This document shows positions 8,079 through 17,020 of a DNA stretch of 35,350 bases, one piece after another. The stretch covers positions 1 through 35,350 of the forward strand of contig NZ_ANOH01000047.1 of NCBI RefSeq assembly GCF_000346505.1, in the 5' to 3' direction. A program made the translations under genes and the position numbers. The notes below the pieces were generated by a model. It ran no database searches, was not told where the DNA came from, and worked only from the letters and a program-made list of their open reading frames with translations. The stretch is from Aporhodopirellula sallentina SM41. GTDB taxonomy: Bacteria; Planctomycetota; Planctomycetia; Pirellulales; Pirellulaceae. Position 1 is the stretch's first letter. Each line of letters starts with the position of its first letter.

Positions 8079-9706
8079 TTCGGTGCTATCTGCTTCTTAC
8101 GTGGTTGAGAGGCTTCGGACCATTTGACCACGATGATTTCATCACCGTTGCCCGTTCGACGGTTGTAGGACTCTTCAGGGTCATCCATCCGTCGATATCG
8201 TGGTTCGCCCGTGGATGGATTCCAACGCTTCTCCGGGACATCGGCGTACCAACTTTCCCAACGCTTTTGAAGACTCACGGCGAGTTCGGGACGTAGGCTG
8301 GCGAGATCGTTCTGTTCGGTACGGTCGGCGTTCATGTCGTACAACGCCCAAGGCGAGTCCCAGTTGCTAACCAATTTCATCCCGTCGGCAATGATCGCTC
8401 GATTGTGGAAGAGATGAAAGTACAACGCGTCGTGAGATGCACGCGGACTGCCGGTGAGCAACGGTCGAAGGCTCAATCCGGGAAGTTTCTCCGATGCTGT
8501 TTCGGAGATTGGTGTACCTGCCACGTCCGTGATCGTAGCCATTAGGTCAACGATGTGTGCTGGTTCATCGATCAGACGACCGCCGGTCGTTATCACCGAC
8601 GGCCATGACGCCACGCATGAGGTCAGAATGCCGCCGTTCCCCATCTCACACTTGTATCGTTGAAAGGGAGTGTTGCTGACGTTCGACCATCCGACGCCGA
8701 CCCAGTAACCATTTTTTCCCGCTCCGTTTTCGCCGAGTAATCCTTCGACCGTTTTGGGCGCGATGGAGGGATCCGACGCGCTGCCACCATTGTCGCTCAA
8801 AAAAATCACTAGCGTGTTGTCTTCTTCGCCGTGTTCTTTGACCCGGTCGAGGACGCGTCCAATGGCCTGGTCCATTCGATCCACCATTGCCGCGTAGATC
8901 GCCATTCGGGTTGATTCAAAATCCTTTTCTCGCTGGCTGAGCGTTTCCCATGCGGGAACGCTCGGGTCTCGAGGAGGCAATTTCCATTGTTCTTTGGTGA
9001 TCCCTATATCGATCTGTTTTTTGTGTCTCTGCTGACGAATGATGTCCCAACCGGCTCGATAGGTATCGCGGTACTTCGCAATGTCCTCGGGCAACGCATG
9101 CAACGGTGAATGGGGGGCGTTGAATGCGAGGTACATCATGAATGGCTTGTTCTCGTCTTCCTGCCGTAGTTCATCAATAAACTCGATCGCGTAGTCCGCG
9201 TTGGCGTCGGTCATGTAAAAGTCATCGCCGGGTGGTTGTCTGAAAACGTCATGGTTGAGTCGCTGGGAAGCGGCAACGCGAAAGTAGTGGCTGCCTCCGG
9301 CAAGATGTCCGAAATAACGATCGAATCCTCGGTCTACCGGATTCCCGTCAAGATGCCATTTCCCGACCGCGAACGTCGCGTAGTCTCTTTGTTTCATCGC
9401 TTCGCCCATGGTTTGACCGCGTTTGACGCCGAAGCCTGTATCTTGCCAGTATTGTCCGCTCATCAATGACGCACGCGTCGGTTCGCACTTGGATGAGTTG
9501 TAGAACTGAGTGAAACGAACGCCACCATGAGCGAGTCGATCGAGGTTGGGTGTCGCAATTTCGCTGCCGTAGCAACCGAGGTCGGAGTAGCCCATGTCGT
9601 CGGCCAAAATCAAAATGATGTTGGGATGCTGTTCCGCGTGAGCGTGGTTCACCGAGAACACCAGACTGATGATGGCGAAGGCAACGGCGATCGTTGGTGT
9701 GGGCAC
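8075..9706 (-). CDS. Secreted S1-family sulfatase (formylglycine type)
   Basis: A 543-residue arylsulfatase-type enzyme with a signal peptide (AVAFAIISLVFSVNHAHAEQ). The first metal motif is IILILADDMGYSDLGCYG. The maturation motif is CEPTRASLMSGQ, in which Cys74 would be converted to formylglycine by the sulfatase-modifying enzyme. A later metal/active-site strand reads LVIFLSDNGGSASD. The length is normal for S1 sulfatases. Such enzymes remove sulfate esters from glycans outside the cytoplasm. It is the first gene of a minus-strand operon with the coupled 322-residue protein and the DUF5722 protein. The upstream ECF sigma/FecR pair lies 413 bases away on the same strand and could control it. 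The exact S1 subfamily and sugar position cannot be read by eye. Confidence 0.93.
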   Translation of the reverse strand: MPTPTIAVAFAIISLVFSVNHAHAEQHPNIILILADDMGYSDLGCYGSEIATPNLDRLAHGGVRFTQFYNSSKCEPTRASLMSGQYWQDTGFGVKRGQTMGEAMKQRDYATFAVGKWHLDGNPVDRGFDRYFGHLAGGSHYFRVAASQRLNHDVFRQPPGDDFYMTDANADYAIEFIDELRQEDENKPFMMYLAFNAPHSPLHALPEDIAKYRDTYRAGWDIIRQQRHKKQIDIGITKEQWKLPPRDPSVPAWETLSQREKDFESTRMAIYAAMVDRMDQAIGRVLDRVKEHGEEDNTLVIFLSDNGGSASDPSIAPKTVEGLLGENGAGKNGYWVGVGWSNVSNTPFQRYKCEMGNGGILTSCVASWPSVITTGGRLIDEPAHIVDLMATITDVAGTPISETASEKLPGLSLRPLLTGSPRASHDALYFHLFHNRAIIADGMKLVSNWDSPWALYDMNADRTEQNDLASLRPELAVSLQKRWESWYADVPEKRWNPSTGEPRYRRMDDPEESYNRRTGNGDEIIVVKWSEASQPRKKQIAPK

Positions 9707-10119
9707 GCGTGTAATCCTTTTTTCGATAGCGAGATGTTTGGTGGAAACGTGTGTTTCGATAGGAGTTGACGGCCGCCATATTGAACGGTGCAGTAGTCGG
9801 CGCAGACCGGCGTTATCAGAGCCGGTTCGTCGTTAACGCAGCGACATAAACAGCGAGTGGGAGGGCGTGGTTTCTCGCTGGTTCTCTTTGTGGTTGCATG
9901 CCGTTGGCCGCGTTGTTTTGCGGATTTCGTAGGATGTCATTCGCGAACGGCGGGATCTCGGCGGTAGGGTTTTGGGCGAACGGATGCATCCGACGTACAA
10001 CATGGCGGGGCGGTTCAGGGCCGTGATCCCGATGCCAACGTTGATTCTGAGTTTAACGCGGAGAAACCAATGGCGACGTTTTGCGTCGCTGGTATTTCAT
10101 GTTCAGCGAACTGCACTAC
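9707..10119. other. Intergenic region upstream of the sulfatase operon
   Basis: A 413-base spacer between the FecR/LamG gene and the sulfatase, both on the minus strand. Small open frames cross it but none has a convincing start, codon pattern or homology. It probably carries the sulfatase operon promoter. I could not pick a sigma-70 or ECF motif with confidence. Confidence 0.5.
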
Positions 10120-11952
10120 TCAAGGTTTTCCGTTTTCCCAGAACGCTTTGATTTCAGACTCATCGAACACGCGGTCGGCGATCACGAGTTCATCAATGGC
10201 ACCAAAGAAGCGACGTTGAGCCGAGCCGCCGGTTTCTTCCAGTTCTTCAACGGTCGTCCCGAAATTGCCGAGTTCCATGAAGTCGAGTAGCAGAGGTTCG
10301 GCGCGTTTGAACTGTCCTGTACCGATTGGTTGACCGTTGAGGTAATGGGTCACCGTACGTTTTTTCGCGTCACAGGTGACGCCCATGCATGCCCAGGTCC
10401 CCCAACGATCCGAACGTGTGTATGGATGGTCGACTGCGAGTTTGTCATAGTCGCTTTCCTTGATGCCGTGTCCGACGCTGAACAGCACGTTGTTCGTGTG
10501 GTGTGCCAATTCCCATCGAACGGTTTCCACGGTCGTTTTGCTGCGTCGTTCCATCGCTTCGCTGATCGATTGATCATCGGCTGGCGAAAACAACGCCCTG
10601 CGGCCAGGGTGTTCGGTCATCAATAGCGATGTTGTTTCTTGGGTGATCGCGTCGACACGAGCCCAAACCAGGAAGGTCGCTTTGTCGAATGCCCCCGGTA
10701 CCTGGAACAGCACCCGATCGCTCGCATTGCGGTAAAGCAGTGCTCTCTTGGATCGCCACCGGCCACGATCCCATTGGCACCCAATGATTACTCCGTCGGT
10801 TGCTCGTGATGGATCCCTTGCCACGTTGGTCAACTCCAACGCACTTGGATCGTTCTCCTCGAATGTGTAGTGCAGGAGGACCGACGGATCGGCGCTCAAT
10901 GTGTGCGCGTATTCTTTCCAGGCGTTGTATCGACGTCGGGCGATGGCATTTTGTCGCCCACGAATGACTGACGTTTTGAGGAATCGATCGGGAGAGTACT
11001 CGATGTCCTCGGGCCCATTCTCACTCATTCGAATCGCGTGCATTTCGTGCACTTTGTGCGTTTCGTGTTGGGGGGATTTGATTTCAACGGAGCCTTCGGT
11101 CACATGAACCTCCGGGTTACCGCCTAGTTTGACGTCAATGCTAAACGCCGTCCCACGATCTACAACTTCCATCGATTTGGTTAGCACTCGGAACCCGTGT
11201 CCCATGTCCGTCACGAAGCAGCTCGCTGCGCCGTATCGAATGAGTACTTCATCGGCTGCACGAAGCTCAATATTGGCGGGAGCCTGCAGCAGCAAACGGA
11301 CACCTGAGAGGAATTCGATTTGCACGGCACCACGGCGAAGGACTAGGTCACCGAGTTCGAGACCTTCCCCCGCGACGGGGCGATTTTTACCGCTCCATTG
11401 AGCGTTGACGGCCTGGCTGAGGACGGCGACCGCGGACGTTCTCGAGTGAGAAACTAGTTTGACCCCGCCGAGCGGCCGCCGGGGCTGGGCGTTCGTGCCG
11501 CCTTGGTTTTCTGGAACGATTTCAATGGGGGGGGGACCTTGTTGGCGAGCAAATGCGTTTTCACCTTCGATGCCCTGCTTGGCAAGCCATCCGGGAAGAA
11601 GAGCGAAAGCGACGATAGCGGCCGCTGTCGACACGAGTGCAGCCACCGCAAACCATTTGCGTCGCGATCGATACCTCGGGGCGATCTGAGACAAACCCGC
11701 CATCACACGAGATTCGAACACCGCGTCGTCGTCCCCATGTTCTAAAGCGGCCCCTAACGCATCCTCTAGCTTCAACCACCGTGGCTCGCTGGCCTGAACC
11801 GCTCGCGTTTGGCTGAGCATGGCCAACTCTTCGGCCAGAGATTGACGTAACGAACGGTCTGTCCTCAATCGTTGTAGAGCGGGGGCCATTTCAGCATCGT
11901 CCCACTCCCCCGATAGCCATGCGGCCAGCAAGATTCTCAGGTCTTGATCCAT
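10120..11952 (-). CDS. FecR-domain membrane protein with C-terminal LamG/ConA-like domain
   Basis: A 610-residue protein from ATG 11952. The start is set by a TAATG overlap with the stop of the upstream sigma factor gene. Residues about 1-90 are helical and resemble an anti-sigma N-terminus (DLRILLAAWLSGEWDD). One membrane helix follows near residue 105 (WFAVAALVSTAAAIVAFALL). A FecR-like beta domain comes next (LVLRRGAVQIEFLSGVRLLL, VDRGTAFSIDV, VHVTEGSVEIKSP). The last 230 residues look like a LamG/concanavalin A-like jelly roll (LLHYTFEENDPSALELTNVA, TVTHYLNGQPIG, FGAIDELVIADRVF). FecR proteins pass an outside signal to an ECF sigma factor. The glycan-binding type of domain suggests the signal could be a polysaccharide, which fits the sulfatase genes around it. 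That link is inference. Confidence 0.85.
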   Translation of the reverse strand: MDQDLRILLAAWLSGEWDDAEMAPALQRLRTDRSLRQSLAEELAMLSQTRAVQASEPRWLKLEDALGAALEHGDDDAVFESRVMAGLSQIAPRYRSRRKWFAVAALVSTAAAIVAFALLPGWLAKQGIEGENAFARQQGPPPIEIVPENQGGTNAQPRRPLGGVKLVSHSRTSAVAVLSQAVNAQWSGKNRPVAGEGLELGDLVLRRGAVQIEFLSGVRLLLQAPANIELRAADEVLIRYGAASCFVTDMGHGFRVLTKSMEVVDRGTAFSIDVKLGGNPEVHVTEGSVEIKSPQHETHKVHEMHAIRMSENGPEDIEYSPDRFLKTSVIRGRQNAIARRRYNAWKEYAHTLSADPSVLLHYTFEENDPSALELTNVARDPSRATDGVIIGCQWDRGRWRSKRALLYRNASDRVLFQVPGAFDKATFLVWARVDAITQETTSLLMTEHPGRRALFSPADDQSISEAMERRSKTTVETVRWELAHHTNNVLFSVGHGIKESDYDKLAVDHPYTRSDRWGTWACMGVTCDAKKRTVTHYLNGQPIGTGQFKRAEPLLLDFMELGNFGTTVEELEETGGSAQRRFFGAIDELVIADRVFDESEIKAFWENGKP

Positions 11953-12509
11953 TATCCGATCTCCGCTTTGACACACTCGCGAAGCAGGCTACTGGCGCGA
12001 TAGTTTAGGTTGTAAATGGCTCCCAGCGATGTCGAGAGCTCTTCCGCCAATGCGGCAGCTTTGGTTCCTTCCAAGCCCGCTCGAACCACATGTCGCATTC
12101 GATCAGGCAGTTTGCTGATGCAACGCAGGAGCGCCTCGATCGCGAAGTTGTTCTGGCGGACGAATATTTTCTCTAGGTCATGTTCGAGTAGTTGTGCCAC
12201 TTCCTCCCGGAACTTCGATTCTCGCTGCGATCGACGCTGCGTTGTTCGGAAATACATCAGCAATTTGTTGCGTGCGATTCCTCGGAGCCAAGCTCCGAAG
12301 TCGCCATCAAGATCGAATTGGTCGAGGTTGCGATACGCACTCATGAATACTTCTTGGGAAAGATCGTCTGTCTCGTCACTGCGATGCAATTGGCTGCCTA
12401 CGTAACTACGGATCATCAGCCGGTATTCCCGTACAAGCAACCGAAACGCGTCCGTGTCTCCTGCGAGCACCTGACGAACGGCCTGTTTTACTGGATCTGA
12501 ATGCGGCAC
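11952..12509 (-). CDS. ECF RNA polymerase sigma factor (Rhodopirellula/Verrucomicrobium type)
   Basis: A 185-residue sigma-70 family factor with only regions 2 and 4. Region 2 covers about residues 20-90 (FRLLVREYRLMIRSYV, DDLSQEVFMSAYRNLDQFD, FGAWLRGIARNKLLMYFR). Region 4 covers about residues 125-180 (LLRCISKLPDRMRHVVR, then a helix-turn-helix with ELSTSLGAIYNLNYRASSLL). The start is GTG at 12509, supported by a strong GAGGAG site nine bases away. It fits the planctomycete/verrucomicrobial ECF group that usually sits directly before FecR/LamG proteins, and here the two genes overlap by one base. It probably controls the neighbouring sulfatase genes, but no promoter motif was verified. Confidence 0.9.
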   Translation of the reverse strand: MPHSDPVKQAVRQVLAGDTDAFRLLVREYRLMIRSYVGSQLHRSDETDDLSQEVFMSAYRNLDQFDLDGDFGAWLRGIARNKLLMYFRTTQRRSQRESKFREEVAQLLEHDLEKIFVRQNNFAIEALLRCISKLPDRMRHVVRAGLEGTKAAALAEELSTSLGAIYNLNYRASSLLRECVKAEIG

Positions 12510-12919
12510 TGATTGTTTCTCCTCGATCTAGTGTTTGCCTCTCGGATTGGAATCTCACCTCAAAATCGAAAATGCATTGTGAACTTGGGCGGGGAAGCTC
12601 GGCTTTTTCGCGGAGCTCTACCCTGTCGAGCACCATTGTCCAAAGAGCAATTTGAGCGAGCGATTGCGAGTCGAACGTTTGAGTTTGGTTTCTTTTGGCC
12701 GCATCTGTGAGTGTGTGACTCTCATTAAAAAATGCGAAAATTGAAAACTGCGTGAGAGATTCTGCGGATCCTAGCAAACAAGTTAATGACTCGGCTGCCT
12801 CGTCCATTTTTCGTGGAAGGAGTCGAAGGCGATTCGGCCCGATTCCGATGCGGCCCGATCGCGATGATTCTGTTTGCTTTTGCCCGACTCTAGAAGACCT
12901 CGTGAGTGGAGTTTCTCTG
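12510..12919. other. Divergent intergenic region between sigma-factor operon and lipoprotein gene
   Basis: A 410-base spacer between divergently read genes, so it should hold promoters for both directions. The only site I can support is the GAGGAG ribosome site of the sigma gene (12519-12524, minus strand). An A/T-rich patch (12725-12750) is a plausible promoter position, but no clear hexamers are present. Open frames that cross the spacer lack sensible starts. Confidence 0.45.
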
Positions 12920-13090
12920 ATGTTGAAACCTGTTTTGTTCGCGTCTCTGTTGCTGTTGTTCTGTGGGTGTGGGGAGGCGAAGCCGGGGCCCGATGGCACA
13001 GAACAGGACGCTATTGAAGCTTATATCGAGGCCAATCCCAACGTTGATGACGGGCTCGATGTGATCGACGAAAGTGACACGGGTGAGTGA
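12920..13090 (+). CDS. Small lipoprotein upstream of DUF1559 gene
   Basis: A 56-residue protein from ATG 12920 with a GGAG site eight bases upstream. It has Lys at position 3 (LKPVLFASLLLLFCGCGEAK), a short hydrophobic core and a Cys suited to lipid attachment, although the box (LLFCGC) has Phe and Cys in place of the usual small residues. The mature part is short and acidic (EQDAIEAYIEANPNVDDGLD). Small acidic lipoproteins of this kind are frequent just before DUF1559 genes in planctomycetes, and the next gene here is one. No function is known. The longer open frame from 12752 would bury the signal and is not supported. Confidence 0.65.
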   Translation: MLKPVLFASLLLLFCGCGEAKPGPDGTEQDAIEAYIEANPNVDDGLDVIDESDTGE

Positions 13091-13245
13091 GTCGGTCAGG
13101 CTGCCGTGCCGGTGAAACGGTTCAGGGCATGTTGTCTTGGCCGTGTCGACGCGTTGGTGCTGCTCGCGCGTTTGTTTTTCTTGCGTATTGTCGAGCTCAG
13201 TTGTTGGGTTCGTGTTTTGTGTTTCTCTTTTCGGGTTAGTTTCTT

Positions 13246-14454
13246 ATGAGTTTCTCGCGATCACGGCGGGCGTTCACGCTCGTTGAATTACTCGTTGTTA
13301 TTGCCATTATTGGTGTTTTGGTTGGGCTGTTATTGCCTGCGGTACAGGCGGCCCGAGAAGCAGCCCGGCGGATGAGTTGCAGCAATAATTTTAAGCAGAT
13401 CGGGCTTGCGATGCACAACTATCACTCTGCCTACGACCAGTTGCCGATGCAGTCGGGAGGGACCGCTGACTTCACGGGAACATCACAGGCGAACACAAAT
13501 GCTGCTGAGGTGCCGCGTACAAATAACTCGTTGGAGTTGAGTTTTCTTGTCGGGCTGACTCCCTTCTTCGAACAGCAGGCTCTTTGGGAGCAGATCAGCA
13601 ATCCTTTGGTCGATCCTGTGAGTGGAAACATTTTTCCACCAATGGGCCCCAATCCTCGCCGGACACTGACGGCAAATGGAGTGGCTCGCTACGAGCCATG
13701 GTTGACGAATATTCCATCGCTGCGTTGTCCCTCTGATCCGGGTGTGGGGATCCCGTCGCAGGGGCGAACTAACTACGCCGGTTGCATTGGTGATGCTGTT
13801 AAGGAAACGTCCAACGGGGCGAAAAACCAAAACGGTACCAGCAATGGCAAAGAAGCGGATGTTCAAGCGTCATGTCGTGGCGTTTTTGTTGCGCGAAAAC
13901 GCACGCGATTTCGTGATATCCTTGATGGGCTTTCTAACACCATCTGTGCCGGTGAAATCTTGACCGATTTGGGTGATAACGATGTTCGGACTCGCGGTGT
14001 GCGGCGAACGGCCGGAGCGTCGGTATGGAATGATGTGCAGAAGTGTGAGCGAGGCAGAGACGCAGAACGACCGCAGTTCTGGATGTCGACGCTCCCTGCT
14101 CAGATCGCGTTTTATGGGAACGCAGAACAGCGTCGTGGTTATCAGTGGGCCTTGGGGCGTCCTTATTTCACGGGTGTCTCCACGATTTCTCCACCGAATG
14201 ATGAAGTGTGTTTGCAAGTGAACCACATCAACGTCGGTAATTTTCCGCCGAGTAGCCGACACCAAGGGGGGGCGCATGTCCTGATGTCGGACGGAGCGGT
14301 GAAGTTCATCACCGATTCAATCGAAGCGGGGAATCAGGCGAGCAAAACGGTGCAACTCAGTGGCGGTCTGCCTCCGGGATCTGAAAGCCCGTATGGACTG
14401 TGGGGGGCTCTTGGGACACGAGCCTCGAAAGAAGTGATTGACGAAGAATTTTAA
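13246..14454 (+). CDS. DUF1559 protein with prepilin-type N-terminal cleavage/methylation motif
   Basis: A 402-residue protein beginning SRSRRAFTLVELLVVIAIIG, a type IV prepilin/pseudopilin signal with the conserved Phe and Glu5 followed by a long hydrophobic helix and then QAAREAARRMSCSNNFKQIG. The C-terminus carries the H-X9-DG signature of this planctomycete family: the His in SSRHQGG is followed nine residues later by DG in LMSDGAVKFI. These proteins are heavily expanded in planctomycetes and are thought to be anchored pseudopilins of uncertain role. The ribosome site is weak. A strong hairpin begins 38 bases after the stop. The gene lies between a lipoprotein and a sulfatase and may be part of surface machinery for polysaccharide handling, which is inferred from position only. 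Confidence 0.93.
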   Translation: MSFSRSRRAFTLVELLVVIAIIGVLVGLLLPAVQAAREAARRMSCSNNFKQIGLAMHNYHSAYDQLPMQSGGTADFTGTSQANTNAAEVPRTNNSLELSFLVGLTPFFEQQALWEQISNPLVDPVSGNIFPPMGPNPRRTLTANGVARYEPWLTNIPSLRCPSDPGVGIPSQGRTNYAGCIGDAVKETSNGAKNQNGTSNGKEADVQASCRGVFVARKRTRFRDILDGLSNTICAGEILTDLGDNDVRTRGVRRTAGASVWNDVQKCERGRDAERPQFWMSTLPAQIAFYGNAEQRRGYQWALGRPYFTGVSTISPPNDEVCLQVNHINVGNFPPSSRHQGGAHVLMSDGAVKFITDSIEAGNQASKTVQLSGGLPPGSESPYGLWGALGTRASKEVIDEEF

Positions 14455-14492
14455 TAACGTTCTTCGTGTTTGACTCTGGTGTCTAACAGGCT

Positions 14493-14533
14493 TCCGCAGG
14501 CGTGCCGCGATTTTTGCTGTGCACGCCTGCGGA
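14493..14533 (+). terminator. Stem-loop after DUF1559 gene
   Basis: A perfect 13-bp inverted repeat, TCCGCAGGCGTGC at 14493-14505 and GCACGCCTGCGGA at 14521-14533, encloses a 15-base loop that contains TTTTT. It begins 38 bases after the stop at 14454. It is GC-rich enough to stop transcription, but no U-tract follows the stem, so it may instead be a REP-like or mRNA-stabilising hairpin. Confidence 0.5.
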
Positions 14534-14620
14534 TCGAGTGCTTCGGTGCAGGTTCGATCGCATCGAGACTTAGGATCCATTTGTTCTATGCCGATTGGAT
14601 CTGCGCCCCTCGCTTTTGCG

Positions 14621-14720
14621 CCGATTTGTTTTGTGCGTAGGTTAATTGTTTCGTGGGCGGGTCCATTGTTTTGTCAAGTGGACCGTTGTTTGGTGGGCAT
14701 GGCCCTTGTTCGCGAGACGA
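14621..14720. repeat. Five degenerate tandem units of exactly 20 bases sharing a TTGTT core
   Basis: TTGTT occurs at 14626, 14646, 14666, 14686 and 14706, exactly 20 bases apart. In the first four units the conserved core extends to TTGTTTNGT, often followed by G-rich bases (GGGC). The fifth unit is weaker. Twenty bases is about two helical turns and is not a multiple of three, so this is not a coding repeat. The array lies 170 bases upstream of the second sulfatase gene. It could be a protein-binding array or decayed tandem duplications. Confidence 0.55.
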
Positions 14721-14890
14721 ATGGTTCACATGAATGGATCCAATCTGGATAGCACTCTGAATTTGCGGCAGCAAAGGCAAGGCTCTCGGGAGGTGAATCC
14801 TCTGCGTGCCGCACCGCATCTCGATATGTCCATGGCTTCCGCTCGCACCTTCGATCCCGTTTTTAATCTCCCGCAGGAGTGATTCGCCGC

Positions 14891-16693
14891 ATGGCTCTAT
14901 CGCATTGTCCGAAACGTAGGCTAGTCTTGACAACTCGTATTCCAGTTCTGCTGCTCGTATTTGTATCTGCCTCGTTTTGCACGCCTTCGTTCAGCGGCGA
15001 AGATCACACGAGACCGAATGTAATTGTGATCCTCGCGGACGATCTCGGAATTGTCGACGTTAATGCGTACGCGACCAAGTTCACGGAAGCCAAACCGGCG
15101 GACATGTACTACGAGACGCCGAACCTGGATCGGTTGACCAAGGAAGGGCTCGCGTTTTCTCAAGCCTATGCCTGCCATCTCTGCTCACCGGCGCGAGCCA
15201 GCCTGTTGACGGGAAAGTATGCTGCGCGAACGGGGTTCACGACGGCCGTTGGTGGAAACGTTCGCACGTTCTACAACCAGGCGATTACGCCGCCGCAGGG
15301 CTACGTCGCTCAAGATGCACTCATTTGGCAAGACAGGATCCCAATCCAGCAGGCATTGCTCAACGGCACCACTCGCGATGCATTGGCGTCGGGCCAGCCT
15401 TCGGACAATGGACAGGACGAAACGACTCTTGCCGAAGCGATGGTAGATCACGATGCTGCCTTCATTGGCAAATGGCATCTAGGCGGTCATGGCTCGCAAG
15501 GTTGGCAGCCTGCGGATCAGGGGTTCGAAGAGATCTCTTACTTTGACGAAGGCGGTTCGCCCTATTTCAATTGGCGAGTGACGTGGGATAGCGGTCGAAA
15601 GCTGTATCCAAAAACGCCACAACCGAAGTTGCTGCGTGGCAAGTCCGGCGGAAACCTTGGGCAGGAATATCTCACCGATGAACTGACCGAGCATGCAGTG
15701 AATTTCTTGCAACGGCGAGCGAAATCTTTGGCGTCCGGCGGCAAGCCGTTCTTTCTGCACTTTTGTCACTTTGCCGTTCACACACCATTCCATGGACGTG
15801 CGGATGATGTGTCGCACTTTGAAAGCAAGCCGACACGTGGTTGGAATGGTCACGACAATCCTGTCTACGCGGCGATGTTGAAACGGTTGGATATTTCGGT
15901 TGGTCGAATTCTCGACACGCTCGAGGCAACCGGGCTCGATGAAAACACATTAGTCATTTTTATGAGTGACAACGGCGGAGTGACATACACCGATCCCGTC
16001 GCGACCAACAACTCGCCGTTCAAGGGTGGGAAGGCATTGCACTTTGAAGGCGGCATCCGTGTACCGTTGGTGGTCCGATGGAAGAACCATGTGGACGGCG
16101 GTCGGTGGAGTGATGTGCCTGTGGACTGCAACGATATCTTCCCCACGGTTTTGGATTTGGCCGGCTACGATGTTTTCGAGCATACCAATCCCGGCGGGAT
16201 CGACGGGCGAAGTATGGCTCCGCTGTTTGACGACCCGGGCAATCGCACGCACCAATACCCTCGCGACACATTTTTCTGGCACTACCCACTCAACGTGATT
16301 GTTCAAAATCCCGAAGATGGCTTGCCATCGGCTCCTTCATCCGCGGTTCGGAAAGGGGATTGGAAGTTGATTTTTGATTGGTCGGGAGTCCTGAGGCTAT
16401 ATAACATCGCCGAGGATCCTTATGAAAAGAACGAATTGTCTGCCGCGATGCCGGAGAAGGCTCGTGCATTGTTCATCGTTCTGAACGACTGGATCGATGC
16501 AAACGTCGACGTCAAATACACGCCTGCGATCAATCCCAACTACGATCCGTCAAAAGAGTCTCGCGATCGACCGTTCGTCGACCTGCGCCGCAAATATTTG
16601 GGGGACACGCGAGCGATCCGTACCACCAAAGAGGATCCGAGGTTTGCGTTGATTTCTGACAGAATGAAACCTCACGTCAACAGATCCAATTAG
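14891..16693 (+). CDS. Secreted S1-family sulfatase (formylglycine type)
   Basis: A 600-residue sulfatase from ATG 14891, chosen over the in-frame GTG at 14879 because AGGAG (14875-14879) is correctly spaced only for the ATG. A signal peptide is present (IPVLLLVFVSASFCTPSFSG). It has the metal motif NVIVILADDLGIVDVNAYA, the classic maturation site CSPARASLLTGK with Cys98 as the future formylglycine, a substrate/metal Lys-His strand (FIGKWHLGGHG) and LVIFMSDNGGVTY. It differs from the first sulfatase in an insertion between the Cys motif and GKWHLGG, so the two probably act on different sulfate esters. It precedes a GH78 rhamnosidase on the same strand, which fits desulfation of a rhamnose-bearing glycan before or after chain cleavage. 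Confidence 0.94.
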   Translation: MALSHCPKRRLVLTTRIPVLLLVFVSASFCTPSFSGEDHTRPNVIVILADDLGIVDVNAYATKFTEAKPADMYYETPNLDRLTKEGLAFSQAYACHLCSPARASLLTGKYAARTGFTTAVGGNVRTFYNQAITPPQGYVAQDALIWQDRIPIQQALLNGTTRDALASGQPSDNGQDETTLAEAMVDHDAAFIGKWHLGGHGSQGWQPADQGFEEISYFDEGGSPYFNWRVTWDSGRKLYPKTPQPKLLRGKSGGNLGQEYLTDELTEHAVNFLQRRAKSLASGGKPFFLHFCHFAVHTPFHGRADDVSHFESKPTRGWNGHDNPVYAAMLKRLDISVGRILDTLEATGLDENTLVIFMSDNGGVTYTDPVATNNSPFKGGKALHFEGGIRVPLVVRWKNHVDGGRWSDVPVDCNDIFPTVLDLAGYDVFEHTNPGGIDGRSMAPLFDDPGNRTHQYPRDTFFWHYPLNVIVQNPEDGLPSAPSSAVRKGDWKLIFDWSGVLRLYNIAEDPYEKNELSAAMPEKARALFIVLNDWIDANVDVKYTPAINPNYDPSKESRDRPFVDLRRKYLGDTRAIRTTKEDPRFALISDRMKPHVNRSN

Positions 16694-17020
16694 TTTTTTG
16701 GAAAGCAATCGCACCTGAAAACGGCGTCTACTGATCGTTGTTCAGTGCTAATGTTTATGCGTCGATGACGAATCGCTGTCAATTGGTTTTACGCTCGCTT
16801 TTGTGCTGCCGTATGGGCATACCGCCGTCTGTGTGATGCCGAAATTTGTTATCGCATTTACTGTCGGTCATGACGTGTATCGCTCTTCTGTATTGAGCAA
16901 TACGAGAGCATTTTTCATGGTTGACGTGTCTGACTCCTGTAGCTGGATTCGCCGGAATTCAGGCCCTCCGAGTTGCGTTGAGATCGGCTACATCATTCTT
17001 AAAAACGCTTGAAAGACAAA
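16694..17020. other. Intergenic region between sulfatase and rhamnosidase genes
   Basis: A 327-base spacer between two plus-strand genes. I see no convincing gene, hairpin terminator or operator. Its length suggests that the rhamnosidase may have its own promoter, but no clear promoter hexamers were found. Confidence 0.4.

Noticed and set aside
14586-14933. Minus-strand 115-codon frame over the 20-base repeat array
   Set aside because: It runs across a repeat whose period is not a multiple of three and into the sulfatase start. There is no ribosome site or family match.
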